Source: CAZLMW01 sp964560875 (GTDB lineage: Bacteria > Myxococcota_A > UBA9042). Taken from it: a stretch of 19,075 bases of DNA. A program made the translations under genes and the position numbers. The notes beneath the pieces are model-generated. The model worked only from the letters and a program-made list of their open reading frames with translations. It did not search any database and was not told where the DNA came from. Shown here piece by piece: positions 7,701-16,100 of this stretch. Positions within the stretch are counted from its first letter, which is position 1; the number at the start of each line of letters is the position of its first letter. The stretch is from positions 1 to 19,075 of the forward strand of contig CAZLMW010000144.1 of assembly GCA_964560875.1 (NCBI GenBank), read 5' to 3'.

Positions 7701-9694
7701 CCCTGCTTGGGGTCGCAGTCGTCCTTGGTGCACGGCTTGCCGTCGTCGCAGATCTTCTTCTTGCCGGCGGCGCACTTGCCCGCCTTGCACACGTCGGGGC
7801 CAGTGCAGATCGAGTTGTCCGCGTTGCAGGGGTCGCCGTCATGCGATTTGCCGTCGTGCGCGCATTTGCCGGTCTTCTTGTCGCAGAAATCGAAGGTACA
7901 GCCCTCGTTGTCGTTGCACTTGAGCTTGGGCCCGGGCTTGCAGTTGCCCTGGGCGCAGGTGTCGCCCTTGGTGCACTTGTTGCCGTCTTCGCAGCTGGCG
8001 ATGTTGTCGACCTTCTGGCAGCCCTTCTTGGCGTGGCAGGAATCGTCTGTGCACGGGTTGCTGTCGTCGCACTTGAGCTGTTTGCCCTTGGTGCAGAGCC
8101 CCTTTTTACACGCGTCTCCAATCGTGCATACCGACTGATCGGCGTCGCAGGATTTGCCCTCGGTGGCGGGCTTCTTGATGCATTTGCCCGCCTTGCCGTC
8201 ACACACCGTCGAAATGCAGGTCGTGTCCTTTGTCGTGTCGCACTTGATCAGTGTTTTCGGATCGATCTCGCAGAAGTAGGGCGCCTTCTTCTGGTTGCAA
8301 AAGAGCGTGCCATTGCAGAGGTCGCCGTCTTCCTTGGCCTTGCAGTCATCGTCCTTGGTGCATGAGCAGATGTTCTTGCCGGCCGAGCAAGCGCCGGCCT
8401 TGCAGGTGTCGCCGTTGGTGCAGGGGTTGCCGTCTTCGCACGTGCCGGGCGCCGCTTGGCTGAAACACCCCGTCTTGCCGTCCTTGCCCGCTTTCTTGGG
8501 GTCACAGCCGTCCTTGGTGCACACGTTGTTGTCGTTGCAGGCCACCGACGCCGCGATCGGCAGCCCCACGCACGCGCCCTTGCCGTCGCAGAGGTCGTTA
8601 TTGGTGCACCAGTTGTCGTCGTCACACGCGTTCTTGGTCTGCGTGTGGACGCAGCCGGTCTTGGGGTCGCATACGTCGTTGGTGCAGCCGTTGTTGTCGT
8701 CGCAGTCGATCGTCTTGCCCGCGCACTTGCTGCCCGCGCAGATGTCGCCGCTCGTGCAGGCGTTGTTGTCGTCGCAGGCGGCGGTGTTGGCGTCGAACTT
8801 GCACTTGGTGGGCGCCCGTGGCTTGCCGTCTGGGCCGACCACGCACGAGTCCTCGGTACACGGGTTGCTGTCGTTGCACAGGCCGTCGTCCGTCGCGCCG
8901 TTGCAGTCGTTGTCCTTGCCGTCACACACCTCCTTGGTGGGCGACGCCGAGCACGTTCCGAGGCCGTCCGCCCCGCAGACCCGCGTGCCACTGCAAACGC
9001 CCTTGTCGGCAGTGGCTTCGCATGTCGTCGACAGCTGGAGCGCCCTGGCCCGCGCGTCGCACGGGCAATCGATCGGCTTGCCGCCCTCCGTCTTCACGCA
9101 CGCCTTCTTGTCGGCGCCGTCGGTTGTCTTGCTGGCGCGGCAGGTGTAGCCGCCCGGGCAGTCCTTGTCGGCCTTGCACGCGGGCCCACAGAACGATCCG
9201 ATCGCCTCGCTGTAGCGAATGCACGCCGACCCGTGGTTGCCGACGGCCTTGGCGCATTCATCCGAAGCGGTGCACGGTTCGCAGAGGTAGCCGTGCTCGG
9301 CCACACAGACCTGGACGAGATCCGAACCGACCGGCACATCGGCGCAGGTGTATCCCTTCGGGCAGTCCTGGATGCATGACTGCGCGCACTTGTTGCCGGA
9401 AGGAAAGGCTACGCAGAGGCCCTGGTCGCAGTCGTCGTTCTTCGCGCATTCACACCAGGCGCCGCCCGGGCAGTCCAGCACGGGGCCACTGTCGCCCGCC
9501 GCGTCGTCCTGACCAGCATCGATTCCGCCCGTGAGATCCCCCTGCTCCACATCGGACTGGTCGTCACCGTCGTCGGCGGTTTGCTGTCCGCACCCGGTCG
9601 TAGTGAGGGCCGCCATCGCTACAAGGGCCGAAGAAACGGCAAAAAAGCGCACAGATGGACCAAGCGACGGCCAAACCCGGCTCAAACCCCGCAC
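4793..9694 (-). CDS. Giant Cys-rich surface lipoprotein with CTDC repeats and three LamG modules
   Basis: The stop is TAG 4793-4795. From GTG at 9694 the product is 1633 residues, and its first 35 form a lipoprotein signal (three Arg, hydrophobic core, LTTTGC lipobox, Cys35). GTG at 9652 or ATG at 9778 are alternatives; the latter leaves an over-long leader. After an acidic spacer come N-terminal disulfide modules. A MopE-like CDGKDNDCNG motif (about 257-266) follows, then roughly 580 residues of Dictyostelium-type CTDC repeats (D-D-x-N-x-C-T-x-D-x-C-D-x-x-x-G-C). The C-terminal third repeats one unit three times: a myxobacterial disulfide repeat (CGDG...CDDGN...DGC; about 853, 1116, 1381) followed by a Laminin-G/concanavalin-like domain (LTLEAWIAP, FTLEAWVRP, WTLEGWVRL). 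LamG domains usually bind glycans or proteins, so surface adhesion or a cell-envelope scaffold is likely (inference). It is 132 bp downstream of the phosphatase gene. Confidence 0.85.
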   Translation of the reverse strand: MRGLSRVWPSLGPSVRFFAVSSALVAMAALTTTGCGQQTADDGDDQSDVEQGDLTGGIDAGQDDAAGDSGPVLDCPGGAWCECAKNDDCDQGLCVAFPSGNKCAQSCIQDCPKGYTCADVPVGSDLVQVCVAEHGYLCEPCTASDECAKAVGNHGSACIRYSEAIGSFCGPACKADKDCPGGYTCRASKTTDGADKKACVKTEGGKPIDCPCDARARALQLSTTCEATADKGVCSGTRVCGADGLGTCSASPTKEVCDGKDNDCNGATDDGLCNDSNPCTEDSCVVGPDGKPRAPTKCKFDANTAACDDNNACTSGDICAGSKCAGKTIDCDDNNGCTNDVCDPKTGCVHTQTKNACDDDNWCTNNDLCDGKGACVGLPIAASVACNDNNVCTKDGCDPKKAGKDGKTGCFSQAAPGTCEDGNPCTNGDTCKAGACSAGKNICSCTKDDDCKAKEDGDLCNGTLFCNQKKAPYFCEIDPKTLIKCDTTKDTTCISTVCDGKAGKCIKKPATEGKSCDADQSVCTIGDACKKGLCTKGKQLKCDDSNPCTDDSCHAKKGCQKVDNIASCEDGNKCTKGDTCAQGNCKPGPKLKCNDNEGCTFDFCDKKTGKCAHDGKSHDGDPCNADNSICTGPDVCKAGKCAAGKKKICDDGKPCTKDDCDPKQGCIAPFDNKAKCDADGKKCTPHDFCSNGVCKLGGPKNCSDGNTCTLDQCLAKDGSCAHPFAALNGEKCDADGSKCTELDKCKDGKCIAGAIANCDDKNQCTKDSCKPKSGCIHDKLTSTLCNDGDSCTKKDTCVAGKCGGIKLNCNDNNPCTKDECDAGKGCKYPASSDGTACGTGKHCVKAKCVVASCGDGYVAKGEECDDGNGAFCDGCEACKSRAHLVLGGGAYGRAAAKSPVKGGVAGPLSITTDLTLEAWIAPKSLSGQQIIIAKANKKLPQRIAYRFGIDAGKLFFAHSRGDVLEIAAPKNTGKAKLQPGVWSHVAAVVTGDILRIFINGQPAGATKLYKSRVDAPLADVTIGRAWSDAAGGELMGGIDAVHIAAAPLYGGAFRPSRRLRAARGTVSLWHMDRAVGGKIADEGSAGVSLALTKGASAAPKLGKDICFGSKAPGPVCGDGVLHARFETCDDKNATLCDGCEGCRATNNFDVTAKGVLQTNPATEWATDILCTSCAFTLEAWVRPTDTKGIFEIVGTSCGMLTLALIQGPGGTRFGVVTHGSKPVIGKTPIKKNKWYHVAGIGGFYAGAPMRVYVNGKLDAEGFASYGLPSQYAQMHKEVMFIGAGSAGTGGGCVQQGQKPLYKNQFPGLIDEVRISVGQRYGQNFAPPRRLHPDAATRGLWHFDDPGKDVRDDSGRFVQATLVGGKKVADACFAESASSALCGDGQKAKWEACDNGIANGVAPKQCSSICTLNGKPDCSALKWAKNKVPTGKNVMTYAKQWTLEGWVRLPALPGKNGPWGPIVSVHANALCKSMAKFQHWYVGVGPFGDDASRLGGKGQTASPTRRVWKQGVWQHFALQYDGAGKGALWVDGALARSFDKVSSSWSASCSLNLGGFFDGNSYTLAAELASLRLSKRARYGHDFVPSTALPSDNDTTWTFDFDEGTGTSAQDVDGIFTINASKASWLKTGPTCAK

Positions 9695-9700
9695 AGACGG

Positions 9701-9712
9701 CGTTGTACAACG
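9701..9712. promoter_or_regulatory. 12-bp perfect palindrome upstream of the lipoprotein start
   Basis: CGTTGTACAACG is a perfect palindrome 6 bp upstream of the favoured GTG at 9694, within the 132-bp gap to the phosphatase gene. Its position would suit an operator. If translation instead starts at 9778 it lies inside the coding sequence and is probably chance. I could not identify a regulator from it. Confidence 0.25.
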
Positions 9713-9826
9713 GTGATCCGCTCCGTTGGGGAATGCCCAGACGCTGCTCAAACGTGGCCTGCTGAGAATATCGGACATGGTGGATAGCGCTGAGGGGTAG
9801 GCGGCCAACTCGGGCCGCTGCTCAGG

Positions 9827-11191
9827 CTACCGTTCGTCGTCAGGCTTGACCACTGGGACCGCCTGGGGGGTGGGGTCATCAAACGATGGCACGCCCGAAA
9901 ACTTGTCGGTGTCGGCCGTCTCATCCGGCTCGGCGACACGCGGCACGCCGTACGGTTCGGTCTTGGCCATGGTCGGGTTGGTCTTGCGGATGTTGACCTG
10001 TGGCGGCTTGCGTCCAACCGGCATGGGCGGCGGCGCGCTGTCAACGAATGTGCGGGCGAAGTTCTTCTTCTTGACCGCCGGCTTCACCACAGGGGCTTCG
10101 TCCGGCGTGATGTCGTCGAGCCCGGGGATTGCGGGCGGCGTATCGCGCAGCTTCACCTGGACGGCGTCTTCGGACTTCACGGGCGCGCCGATCACGGGGA
10201 GGTCGTCGGATGTCTCCATCATCTCGTCGACTTCGACCCGACGCAGGCCGTTGAGACCGTCGTTTTCGAGGCCCGGCAATGTCTCGTGATCCCAGAAACC
10301 ATCGCCGTCGATCGTGCCAAAGCCTGGGCTGGTGTCTTCGAGGCCGGCGTCGTCGCCGGGATCGTAGGCGACCATGTCCTGGGTCGTCGCGCGGCTGACG
10401 TCGGCGTCGCCGTCGAGACTCAACATCATGATCGTGATGTTGTCTTTGCCACCGGCATCGAGAGCGTCTTGAAGCAGCGTGCTGACCGCACCTTTCATGC
10501 CGCCCTCGGCCTGCCCCATCTGTTGGCCGAGGCGCTCGTCAGGGACCAGGTCGGACAAGCCGTCCGAGCAAAGCAGGTACACATCGCCGTCTCGGTAATC
10601 CCAGACGTGCGTTTCGGGCTCGACGGTTTCGCGCAGACCCACTGCACGAACGATGACGTTCTTGCCCTTGAAGTTGCGGATCTCGTCCTCGGTCATCGGA
10701 CGGGTGCGCTTGTAGTGGTTGAGCAAGCTGTGATCTTCGGTGAGCTGGCGCAGCACACCATCGCGCAGACGATAGATGCGGCTGTCGCCAACGTGCGCAG
10801 CCCCGATTCGGTCGCGCCCGGCAAACATCGCGACGACCGTCGTGCCCATGCCTTTGTGGCGGGCATCGGCCTGGGCCTGCTGATAGACCTTGCGGTTGGC
10901 GATGCGGATCGCGCAGTCCAAGACGCGGGTCTCGACCGTCGTCGCGTTGGGCGACTGGAAGGGCCACCGGAAATTCTCGCCGTGAATGGTGTTGGTCACG
11001 AACTGGACGACGCTGTCCACAGCGATTCGCGAAGCCAATTCACCGGATGCGTGTCCGCCCATGCCGTCGCAGACAACGTACAGGCCGCTGTCGTCCACGA
11101 TGTGGAACGCGTCCTCGTTATTCTTGCGCTCGAGGCCGACGTCCGTCACCCCGTACGACATGATTTTGAACGTCGATTCTCGTTGCGCCAC
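9827..11191 (-). CDS. PP2C-family serine/threonine protein phosphatase with disordered tail
   Basis: A 454-residue protein from GTG at 11191, chosen because GGAG lies 5 nt upstream and TDVGLERKNNEDAF then falls near the N-terminus as in Stp/PrpC phosphatases. All PP2C metal-site motifs are present: NNEDAF (23-28), CDGMGGHASGE (41-51), GMGTTVVAM (114-122), AHVGDSRIYRL (132-142), LTEDHSL (150-156), CSDGLSDLV (208-216) and GGKDNIT (247-253). The enzyme removes phosphate from Ser/Thr using two Mn/Mg ions and normally opposes Hanks-type kinases in the cytoplasm. Beyond about residue 260 a tail of nearly 200 residues is acidic and Pro-rich (GAPVKSED, PPPMPVGRKPP) with no recognisable domain; it may be a docking or phospho-regulated segment (inference). 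No kinase gene is in the window. There is no signal peptide or transmembrane helix. A 151-bp gap separates it from dapA upstream, so it may have its own promoter. Confidence 0.92.
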   Translation of the reverse strand: MAQRESTFKIMSYGVTDVGLERKNNEDAFHIVDDSGLYVVCDGMGGHASGELASRIAVDSVVQFVTNTIHGENFRWPFQSPNATTVETRVLDCAIRIANRKVYQQAQADARHKGMGTTVVAMFAGRDRIGAAHVGDSRIYRLRDGVLRQLTEDHSLLNHYKRTRPMTEDEIRNFKGKNVIVRAVGLRETVEPETHVWDYRDGDVYLLCSDGLSDLVPDERLGQQMGQAEGGMKGAVSTLLQDALDAGGKDNITIMMLSLDGDADVSRATTQDMVAYDPGDDAGLEDTSPGFGTIDGDGFWDHETLPGLENDGLNGLRRVEVDEMMETSDDLPVIGAPVKSEDAVQVKLRDTPPAIPGLDDITPDEAPVVKPAVKKKNFARTFVDSAPPPMPVGRKPPQVNIRKTNPTMAKTEPYGVPRVAEPDETADTDKFSGVPSFDDPTPQAVPVVKPDDER

Positions 11192-11196
11192 GACTG

Positions 11197-11200
11197 CTCC
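11197..11200 (-). promoter_or_regulatory. Ribosome binding site of the PP2C gene
   Basis: GGAG on the minus strand followed by CAGTC and GTG at 11191. It supports this GTG over the more distal in-frame start at 11338. Confidence 0.6.
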
Positions 11201-11342
11201 GACACCGGTGCGTTGTCTCGAAGATGGCTTCTGAGGCCCGCTGGATGCAGTAGCAGCGCGCCCACCCGCCGTCAATGCCCTGCGCCTCAAAACAAGACAC
11301 GTCTGGCCCGAATTGCTCGCCTGGTGGCCTGGATGCAACTCT

Positions 11343-12236
11343 TCAGAGCAAGCCCAAAGCGGTCAGATCGGAGACAAGTCGGTCACGCGCCGCCTCCGAC
11401 GCGGTCAACAAGGGCTGGCGAACGACGGGTGACATCGCCCCAAGCAAGTGCATCGCCATCTTCGCCGGCTGCGGGTTTGCCTCGCAGAAAAGGCTGTCGA
11501 TCAGCCCGCGCAACGCGATTTGGCCAGCGGCCGCGTCGTCGATCCGTCCGGCCCGGTAGTCACGGTATAGCGCGGCTGTCCTGGCAGGAGCCGGGTTGCT
11601 GACCACCGAGATCACGCCGCGGCCACCCACCGAGTACATCGGCACACACAGGCCGTCGTCGCCGCTGAGGACCGCGAACGTGCCACTGGTTCGGTCGATG
11701 ATCTCCTGCACCTGGCCGATCGACCCGGACGCTTCCTTGACGGCGACCGCGTGGGGATGGTCGGCGAGGGTGGCGGTTGTCGCCGCGGTCATGTTCGTCG
11801 CGGTGCGGCCAGGTACGTTGTAGAGCACGACCGGCAGCGCAACGGCATCCATCACGGCGCGGAAATGGCCGATGAGCCCGTCCTGGGTCGGCTTGTTGTA
11901 GTACGGGACAACGACGAGCGCGCCGTCAACGCCCAGCTCCTTGGCGCGTGCTGTCGTCGCGATGGTCTTGGCGGTCGCGTTGCTGCCGGTTCCGGCGATG
12001 ACGGGGACGCGGCCCTTGGCGACGCGAACGACGGTCGACACGACATGTTCCCATTCGCTGTCGGTGAGGGTGGCGGCTTCCCCGGTGGTGCCGCACGGCA
12101 CGAGGCCGTCAATGCCGGCGGCGACTTGGCTCTCGACGAGCTTTTCGAGCGCGGCCGTGTCGATCGAGCGGGCCGCGTCATCGGTCATCGGCGTCACCAA
12201 CGCGGTGAACGTGCCTTCGAACAAGTGGTCAGTCAT
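11343..12236 (-). CDS. dapA: 4-hydroxy-tetrahydrodipicolinate synthase
   Basis: A 297-residue class I aldolase of the DHDPS/NAL family, close to the usual 290-300. Motifs identify DapA rather than N-acetylneuraminate lyase: PCGTTGEAATLT (47-58, with the substrate Thr pair at 50-51), YYNKPTQDG (112-120), YNVPGRT (139-145, Tyr139 proton relay and Arg144 carboxylate contact), and VKEASG (166-171, Schiff-base Lys167). It condenses pyruvate with aspartate semialdehyde to start lysine and meso-diaminopimelate synthesis in the cytoplasm. ATG at 12236 overlaps the frame-corrected stop of the HEAT-repeat gene as ATGA, so translation is probably coupled; an independent ribosome site is weak (AAGA). A run-through frame extends upstream across the 100-N gap, but that fusion is an artefact of the gap length. 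Confidence 0.95.
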   Translation of the reverse strand: MTDHLFEGTFTALVTPMTDDAARSIDTAALEKLVESQVAAGIDGLVPCGTTGEAATLTDSEWEHVVSTVVRVAKGRVPVIAGTGSNATAKTIATTARAKELGVDGALVVVPYYNKPTQDGLIGHFRAVMDAVALPVVLYNVPGRTATNMTAATTATLADHPHAVAVKEASGSIGQVQEIIDRTSGTFAVLSGDDGLCVPMYSVGGRGVISVVSNPAPARTAALYRDYRAGRIDDAAAGQIALRGLIDSLFCEANPQPAKMAMHLLGAMSPVVRQPLLTASEAARDRLVSDLTALGLL

Positions 12237-13094
12237 TTCTTGGCGTTCCGTGCAGCGCTCGTCAGGCGCTTCTTTGGCTTGGAGGGATGGCTGGGCTTGG
12301 AGGGATGGCTGGGCTTGGAGGGATGGCTGGGCTTGGAGGGATGGCTGGNNNNNNNNNNNNNNNNNNNNNNNNNNNNNNNNNNNNNNNNNNNNNNNNNNNN
12401 NNNNNNNNNNNNNNNNNNNNNNNNNNNNNNNNNNNNNNNNNNNNNNNNGCTTGGAGGGATAGCTGGCCTTGGACGGATGGCTGGGCTTGGGGCGATGGCT
12501 GGGCTTGGCGCGATTCCTCTGCTTCCGCCCTGGGTTGGTGCTGCCGGCGACCGCCTTGAGGGCGCGATCGATCTGGGTCCGAATCATCGCGTTCTTTTCG
12601 ACCAAACGGCGCGACTCCAGCAGCTTTCTCGCCGCCTGTCCGCCTTGATCGCGCAGACCGTACACCGTCGCTTCACGGATGTAGAGATCGCGGTCATGCA
12701 AGGTCGTGGAGAGGGTGGCCAGCGCTTTTCCGCCACCGATTCGCGCGCATCCACGGATCGCCATGCGCCGGCGCGCGGTGTTTCGCGTCGACGTCAGCGC
12801 TTCCCGGCAGAGGATCGCTTCGCCGTGCTTCGGAAAATGAGCGAGCAAAGACAGAGCATTGGAGGAACGCTGCGATCGGGGATTGCGCGCGGCCTCGGTG
12901 CGAAGAATCTCCCCGACATCGGCGCCGATTCGACGCAGCTGCGCGGTTGTGACTGTCACGTGCGGTGCGTTGAGGATCGCCATGACCTGCCCTCGCTGGC
13001 GGGCGTATGAGGCGGCTTCCGATCGTTGGGGAGTCGCCGCGGCCGCCACACTCGCGGCCCCGGCAAGGCTGGCTATGAAGACGATGACGTGGAC
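12233..13094 (-). CDS. Exported HEAT-like repeat protein with Pro-Ser-His-Lys repeat tail (crosses gap)
   Basis: Not a named family. A signal-peptide-like segment (VHVIVFIASLAGAASVAAAA) follows the stop of the M16 partner gene, then about 160 residues of helix pairs ending in HEAT-like repeats (GGGKALATLSTTLHDRD, REATVYGLRDQGGQAARKLL). The tail is basic: a KPSHRPKPSHPSK segment enters the 100-N gap. Reading beyond the gap in the register of the 18-bp repeat continues PSHPSK units and ends with PKKRLTSAARNAKK and TGA at 12235-12233, overlapping the dapA ATG. The start is unresolved: no ATG, GTG or TTG precedes the signal segment in frame after the upstream stop. GTG at 13049 lies inside the signal segment; coordinates here begin at the first signal-segment codon (GTC, 13094). 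Length across the gap is unknown. A role with the M16 pair is inferred only from position. Confidence 0.6.
12278..12521 (-). repeat. 18-bp tandem repeat interrupted by the assembly gap
   Basis: The plus-strand unit CTTGGAGGGATGGCTGGG occurs at 12278, 12296, 12314 and 12332 (the last cut after 17 bases by N). Beyond the N run, increasingly diverged units start at 12450, 12468, 12486 and 12504. On the minus strand each unit encodes P-S-H-P-S-K. The flanks on both sides of the gap are in the same repeat register, so the true missing length should be a multiple of 18, possibly zero. Confidence 0.92.
12349..12448. other. Assembly gap (100 N)
   Basis: Exactly 100 N, the customary placeholder for a gap of unknown size. 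It lies inside the 18-bp tandem repeat, a typical place for short-read assembly to fail. 100 is not a multiple of three, so it falsely joins the HEAT-repeat frame to dapA. Confidence 0.97.
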
Positions 13095-13104
13095 ACGCCG
13101 GAGG

Positions 13105-16100
13105 CTAGTTCGCTGGCTTCTTGGCCCTCTTTGGCGCGGCCTTGGCGTTCTTTGCGCCGGGTTTGCCCTTGCCTGCCTTATCTGTGCCCGCCTCGTCCTT
13201 ACCCGCCTTGTCCTTACCCGCCTTGCCCTTGCCCGCCTTGTCCTTGGCGGTCGGTGCGCGATGACCTGTAGCTGCCAGCCGTTCCCGCACACGTCGCGCC
13301 ACCTCGGACCGGAGCTTGATGCCGGTCAAGTCATACGTATAGAACGCGAACTCTCGGTGCAACGCCGCGATTTCGTCTGTCACCCGGCCCGCTTTCCGTT
13401 CCGCCTCGATCTCGTCAAGGTAGGCGTGCACGTCAACCGCTGATTCGGCGAGACGTTTTGACGTTACGTGACCGGGTAGGGCAAGAATATTCGACACTTT
13501 GGTCGTGTCGTAGTGTGTGCGCAGCGCCCGCAGCGAGCCGACGTCGCCAAAAGTCTTCAGAGCTGTGATGGCGATGACTTTCGCCACGCGATGCCGCCCG
13601 ACCAGCTCCGCCAACAGCAGCGATTGCACGTTCTTGCGGCCAAGCGGCGCGATTTGGTTGCGGCAGAGGTCACCGATCGCGTACTTGGGATCGACGGTGT
13701 AGTGCTCGGGATCGCTGTAGTTGCCGTCGTCCCGCAGACCGTGCAGCACCAAGCGCAGCCCGACCAGGCCTTTGTTTTCGATGAGCATCCGCGCGGCCCA
13801 CCAGCGGTCGTCCGCGTTGGGGAACTGGAGCAAGGCTTCGAACGAGCGGATGAATTGGTCGAAATCGCGCTGCAGCACCGTGCGGCCAGACTTGCGATCG
13901 CGCGGCTCGTTGCTCTTGGTGTTCGCCATGTCGTCGATGACTTTGCGGAGCATGTCGATCGTCGCCGCCGAAGTGGCTCGCGATTCCGGGCTGGCGTTGC
14001 TCTGCTGGAGCGCATGGCTGTCGAACAAGAGCAAGGCCGTCTGGAACCCGCGTAGTGAGCCGATGACCTCGAGGTCCTGCACATCGGGGAGCTGACGGCG
14101 CTCGACAAGAGAGCGACGGTACCCGCGGAGCAGCGCGCGCATCGACTCGGCGCTGTCCAACGCGCGCAGAGCCCGCGCGGCCTCCACACGGAGCACGCTC
14201 GTCGAAACAAGCGCTTCCAAGCCAGCGATCGATGGCGCGCCAAGACGGACGAGGTCGGACGGAATCAAGCGCTCCTTCATCAGCGTCTTCACGTCCGACG
14301 AGGGCGTCTCTGGAGTTACGCCAGCGAATGCCCACGCGGCGATCGCGGTGCGGGCGGCGAGCTGATCGCTCTCGACCAGGACGGTTGGCTTGTGATCGGC
14401 GGGCTCGAGGAGATCGAGGACAACGGCGTGCGCCCGGAGCGCGCGCTTGATGTCGTGCGGCGTCGCAGCGAGCTTGAATGCGCCCATCATCCGGTCGAGC
14501 ACGGGGACGGACAGGCTGGGCCAATCTTTCGCGGTTCGCCCGATCTGGATGATGTGCTGCTCGCGGCCCGTTTCGAGCAAGGCTGCGAGGGCGTCTGCGC
14601 GGTTGTCGAGCTTGTGGGCCGCGTTGCGGACATACATCCCCAGCGGAATCAGCCCGGCGTCGTCGCTGGCCCAGCTGGCGAACGCCTTGGTGCGCGCTTC
14701 GTCGCTCATTTCGCTGTCGCCACCGACGAGCACCTTGAGCACCTTGGACTGAGCGTCTCGCAGAATGAGGCGGGGGCAGTGGCGGTCGATGGCCGGGCGG
14801 ATCTTGCCGATGTTGCCGACCATCACGGTCGCGACGGGTTTGGTGCCGAAGAAGCGATTGGCGGCCCCTCGCACCTGCTCACCCGTGACGGCGTTGATCT
14901 GGCCGACGTATTTCGCCCAGTAGTCGTCAGGGAGCTTGAAGAGGAGCTGTGAGGCGATGCGAGCCGCGATGGCGCCGCCGCGCGACAGCGACATGACGTA
15001 CCCGCCACCGAGTTTGCGTTTGGCCGCGGCGAGCTCGGTTTCGCTGGCGTTCTGGGCGCGAATCAGCGCGAGCTCCTGGCCGATCGCCGCGACGGCTTCG
15101 TCGGTTTTGGCGGTGCGGGTCGAGGCCACGACGCTCCAATCTCCGGCATGGAGCCGGCCGTCGAGCGACGAATACACACCGTAAGTCAGGCCCTTGCGCT
15201 CCCGCAGGACGGTGAACAGGCGCGACGATGCGGACCCGCCGAGAACCTGGTTCGCGACCTTGACCGCGGCCCAACCCGCGTCGCCTCGGAGCGGTCCGGG
15301 GTTGCCTTGCATGATGACCGTTTGCACAGCGGTCGGTACGTCGACGACGTGACAGCCGGTGGTGTCACCGTGCGGCGGCGGAACGGCGGGGAGTTTGTCG
15401 GCCCGTCCGTCGAGCGCTTTGCCGAAGACGTTACGAACGGTCTCGATGAGCGCTCCGGGGTCGATATCACCGACGACGATGAGCGTGCTGCCCGGGATCG
15501 TGAAGCTCGCGCGATGCGCCGCCTTCAGGTGCGATGACTTGATCTTGCGGATCGATGCGGCCGTTGGGCCAGGCGAGCCGTACGGATGGTGCGCGCCATA
15601 GACGACACGGTTGAGAACGCGGCCGGCGATGGACCGTGGTCGCGTGCTAAGCGTGTCGAGGTGGGCCTGCCAGCGCTTGCGGAGACTGCTGACGGCCTTG
15701 CCGCCGAACTCTGGCTGGGTGAGGGCTTCTTTGACGAGGCCGAGATAGGGCTGGAGCTGGTGGCTGAGCACGCGCCCGCTCGCGATCGACGCGTCGGGCA
15801 GGACGCTGAATGACAGCTGGGCGCCGTGTGCCTGCAGGGCGGCTGCGAAGGCGGTGCCGCGGTGCTTGCGGGTGCCTTCCGTGAGCATCTGGTTGGTGAA
15901 ATCGATCGTTCCTTCCGGCCATCGCGGTCCCTTGCCGCCGCCGAACTCGATCGTGCGTCCACCGGGAAACACCCAGCGGACGAATACGGTCGGCAGGCCC
16001 TGCCGCGGCACGGCGAGCACCTGCAATCCGGGCTTGTTTTCGCTCGGATCACCCTTGAACGTGACCACGAATCGCTGCGCAACAGGGAATTTCACGTCGG

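Noticed and set aside
7155..8138. Long plus-strand frame inside the giant lipoprotein gene
   Set aside because: Its Leu/Ser/His-rich periodicity is the antisense reading of the CTDC repeats.
7100..8900. Regularly spaced similar short segments resembling a CRISPR array
   Set aside because: Spacing varies, copies are imperfect, and the periodicity is explained by codons for the Cys-rich protein repeats.
11247..11275. Possible sigma-70 promoter (TTGACG and TACTGC, 17-bp spacing) upstream of the PP2C gene
   Set aside because: The -35 is good but the -10 matches only two of six positions, so I do not list it as a feature.
11343..13292. A 649-residue fusion of a HEAT protein and DapA
   Set aside because: It depends on the arbitrary 100-N gap; in repeat register the HEAT frame stops at 12233 and DapA starts independently at 12236.
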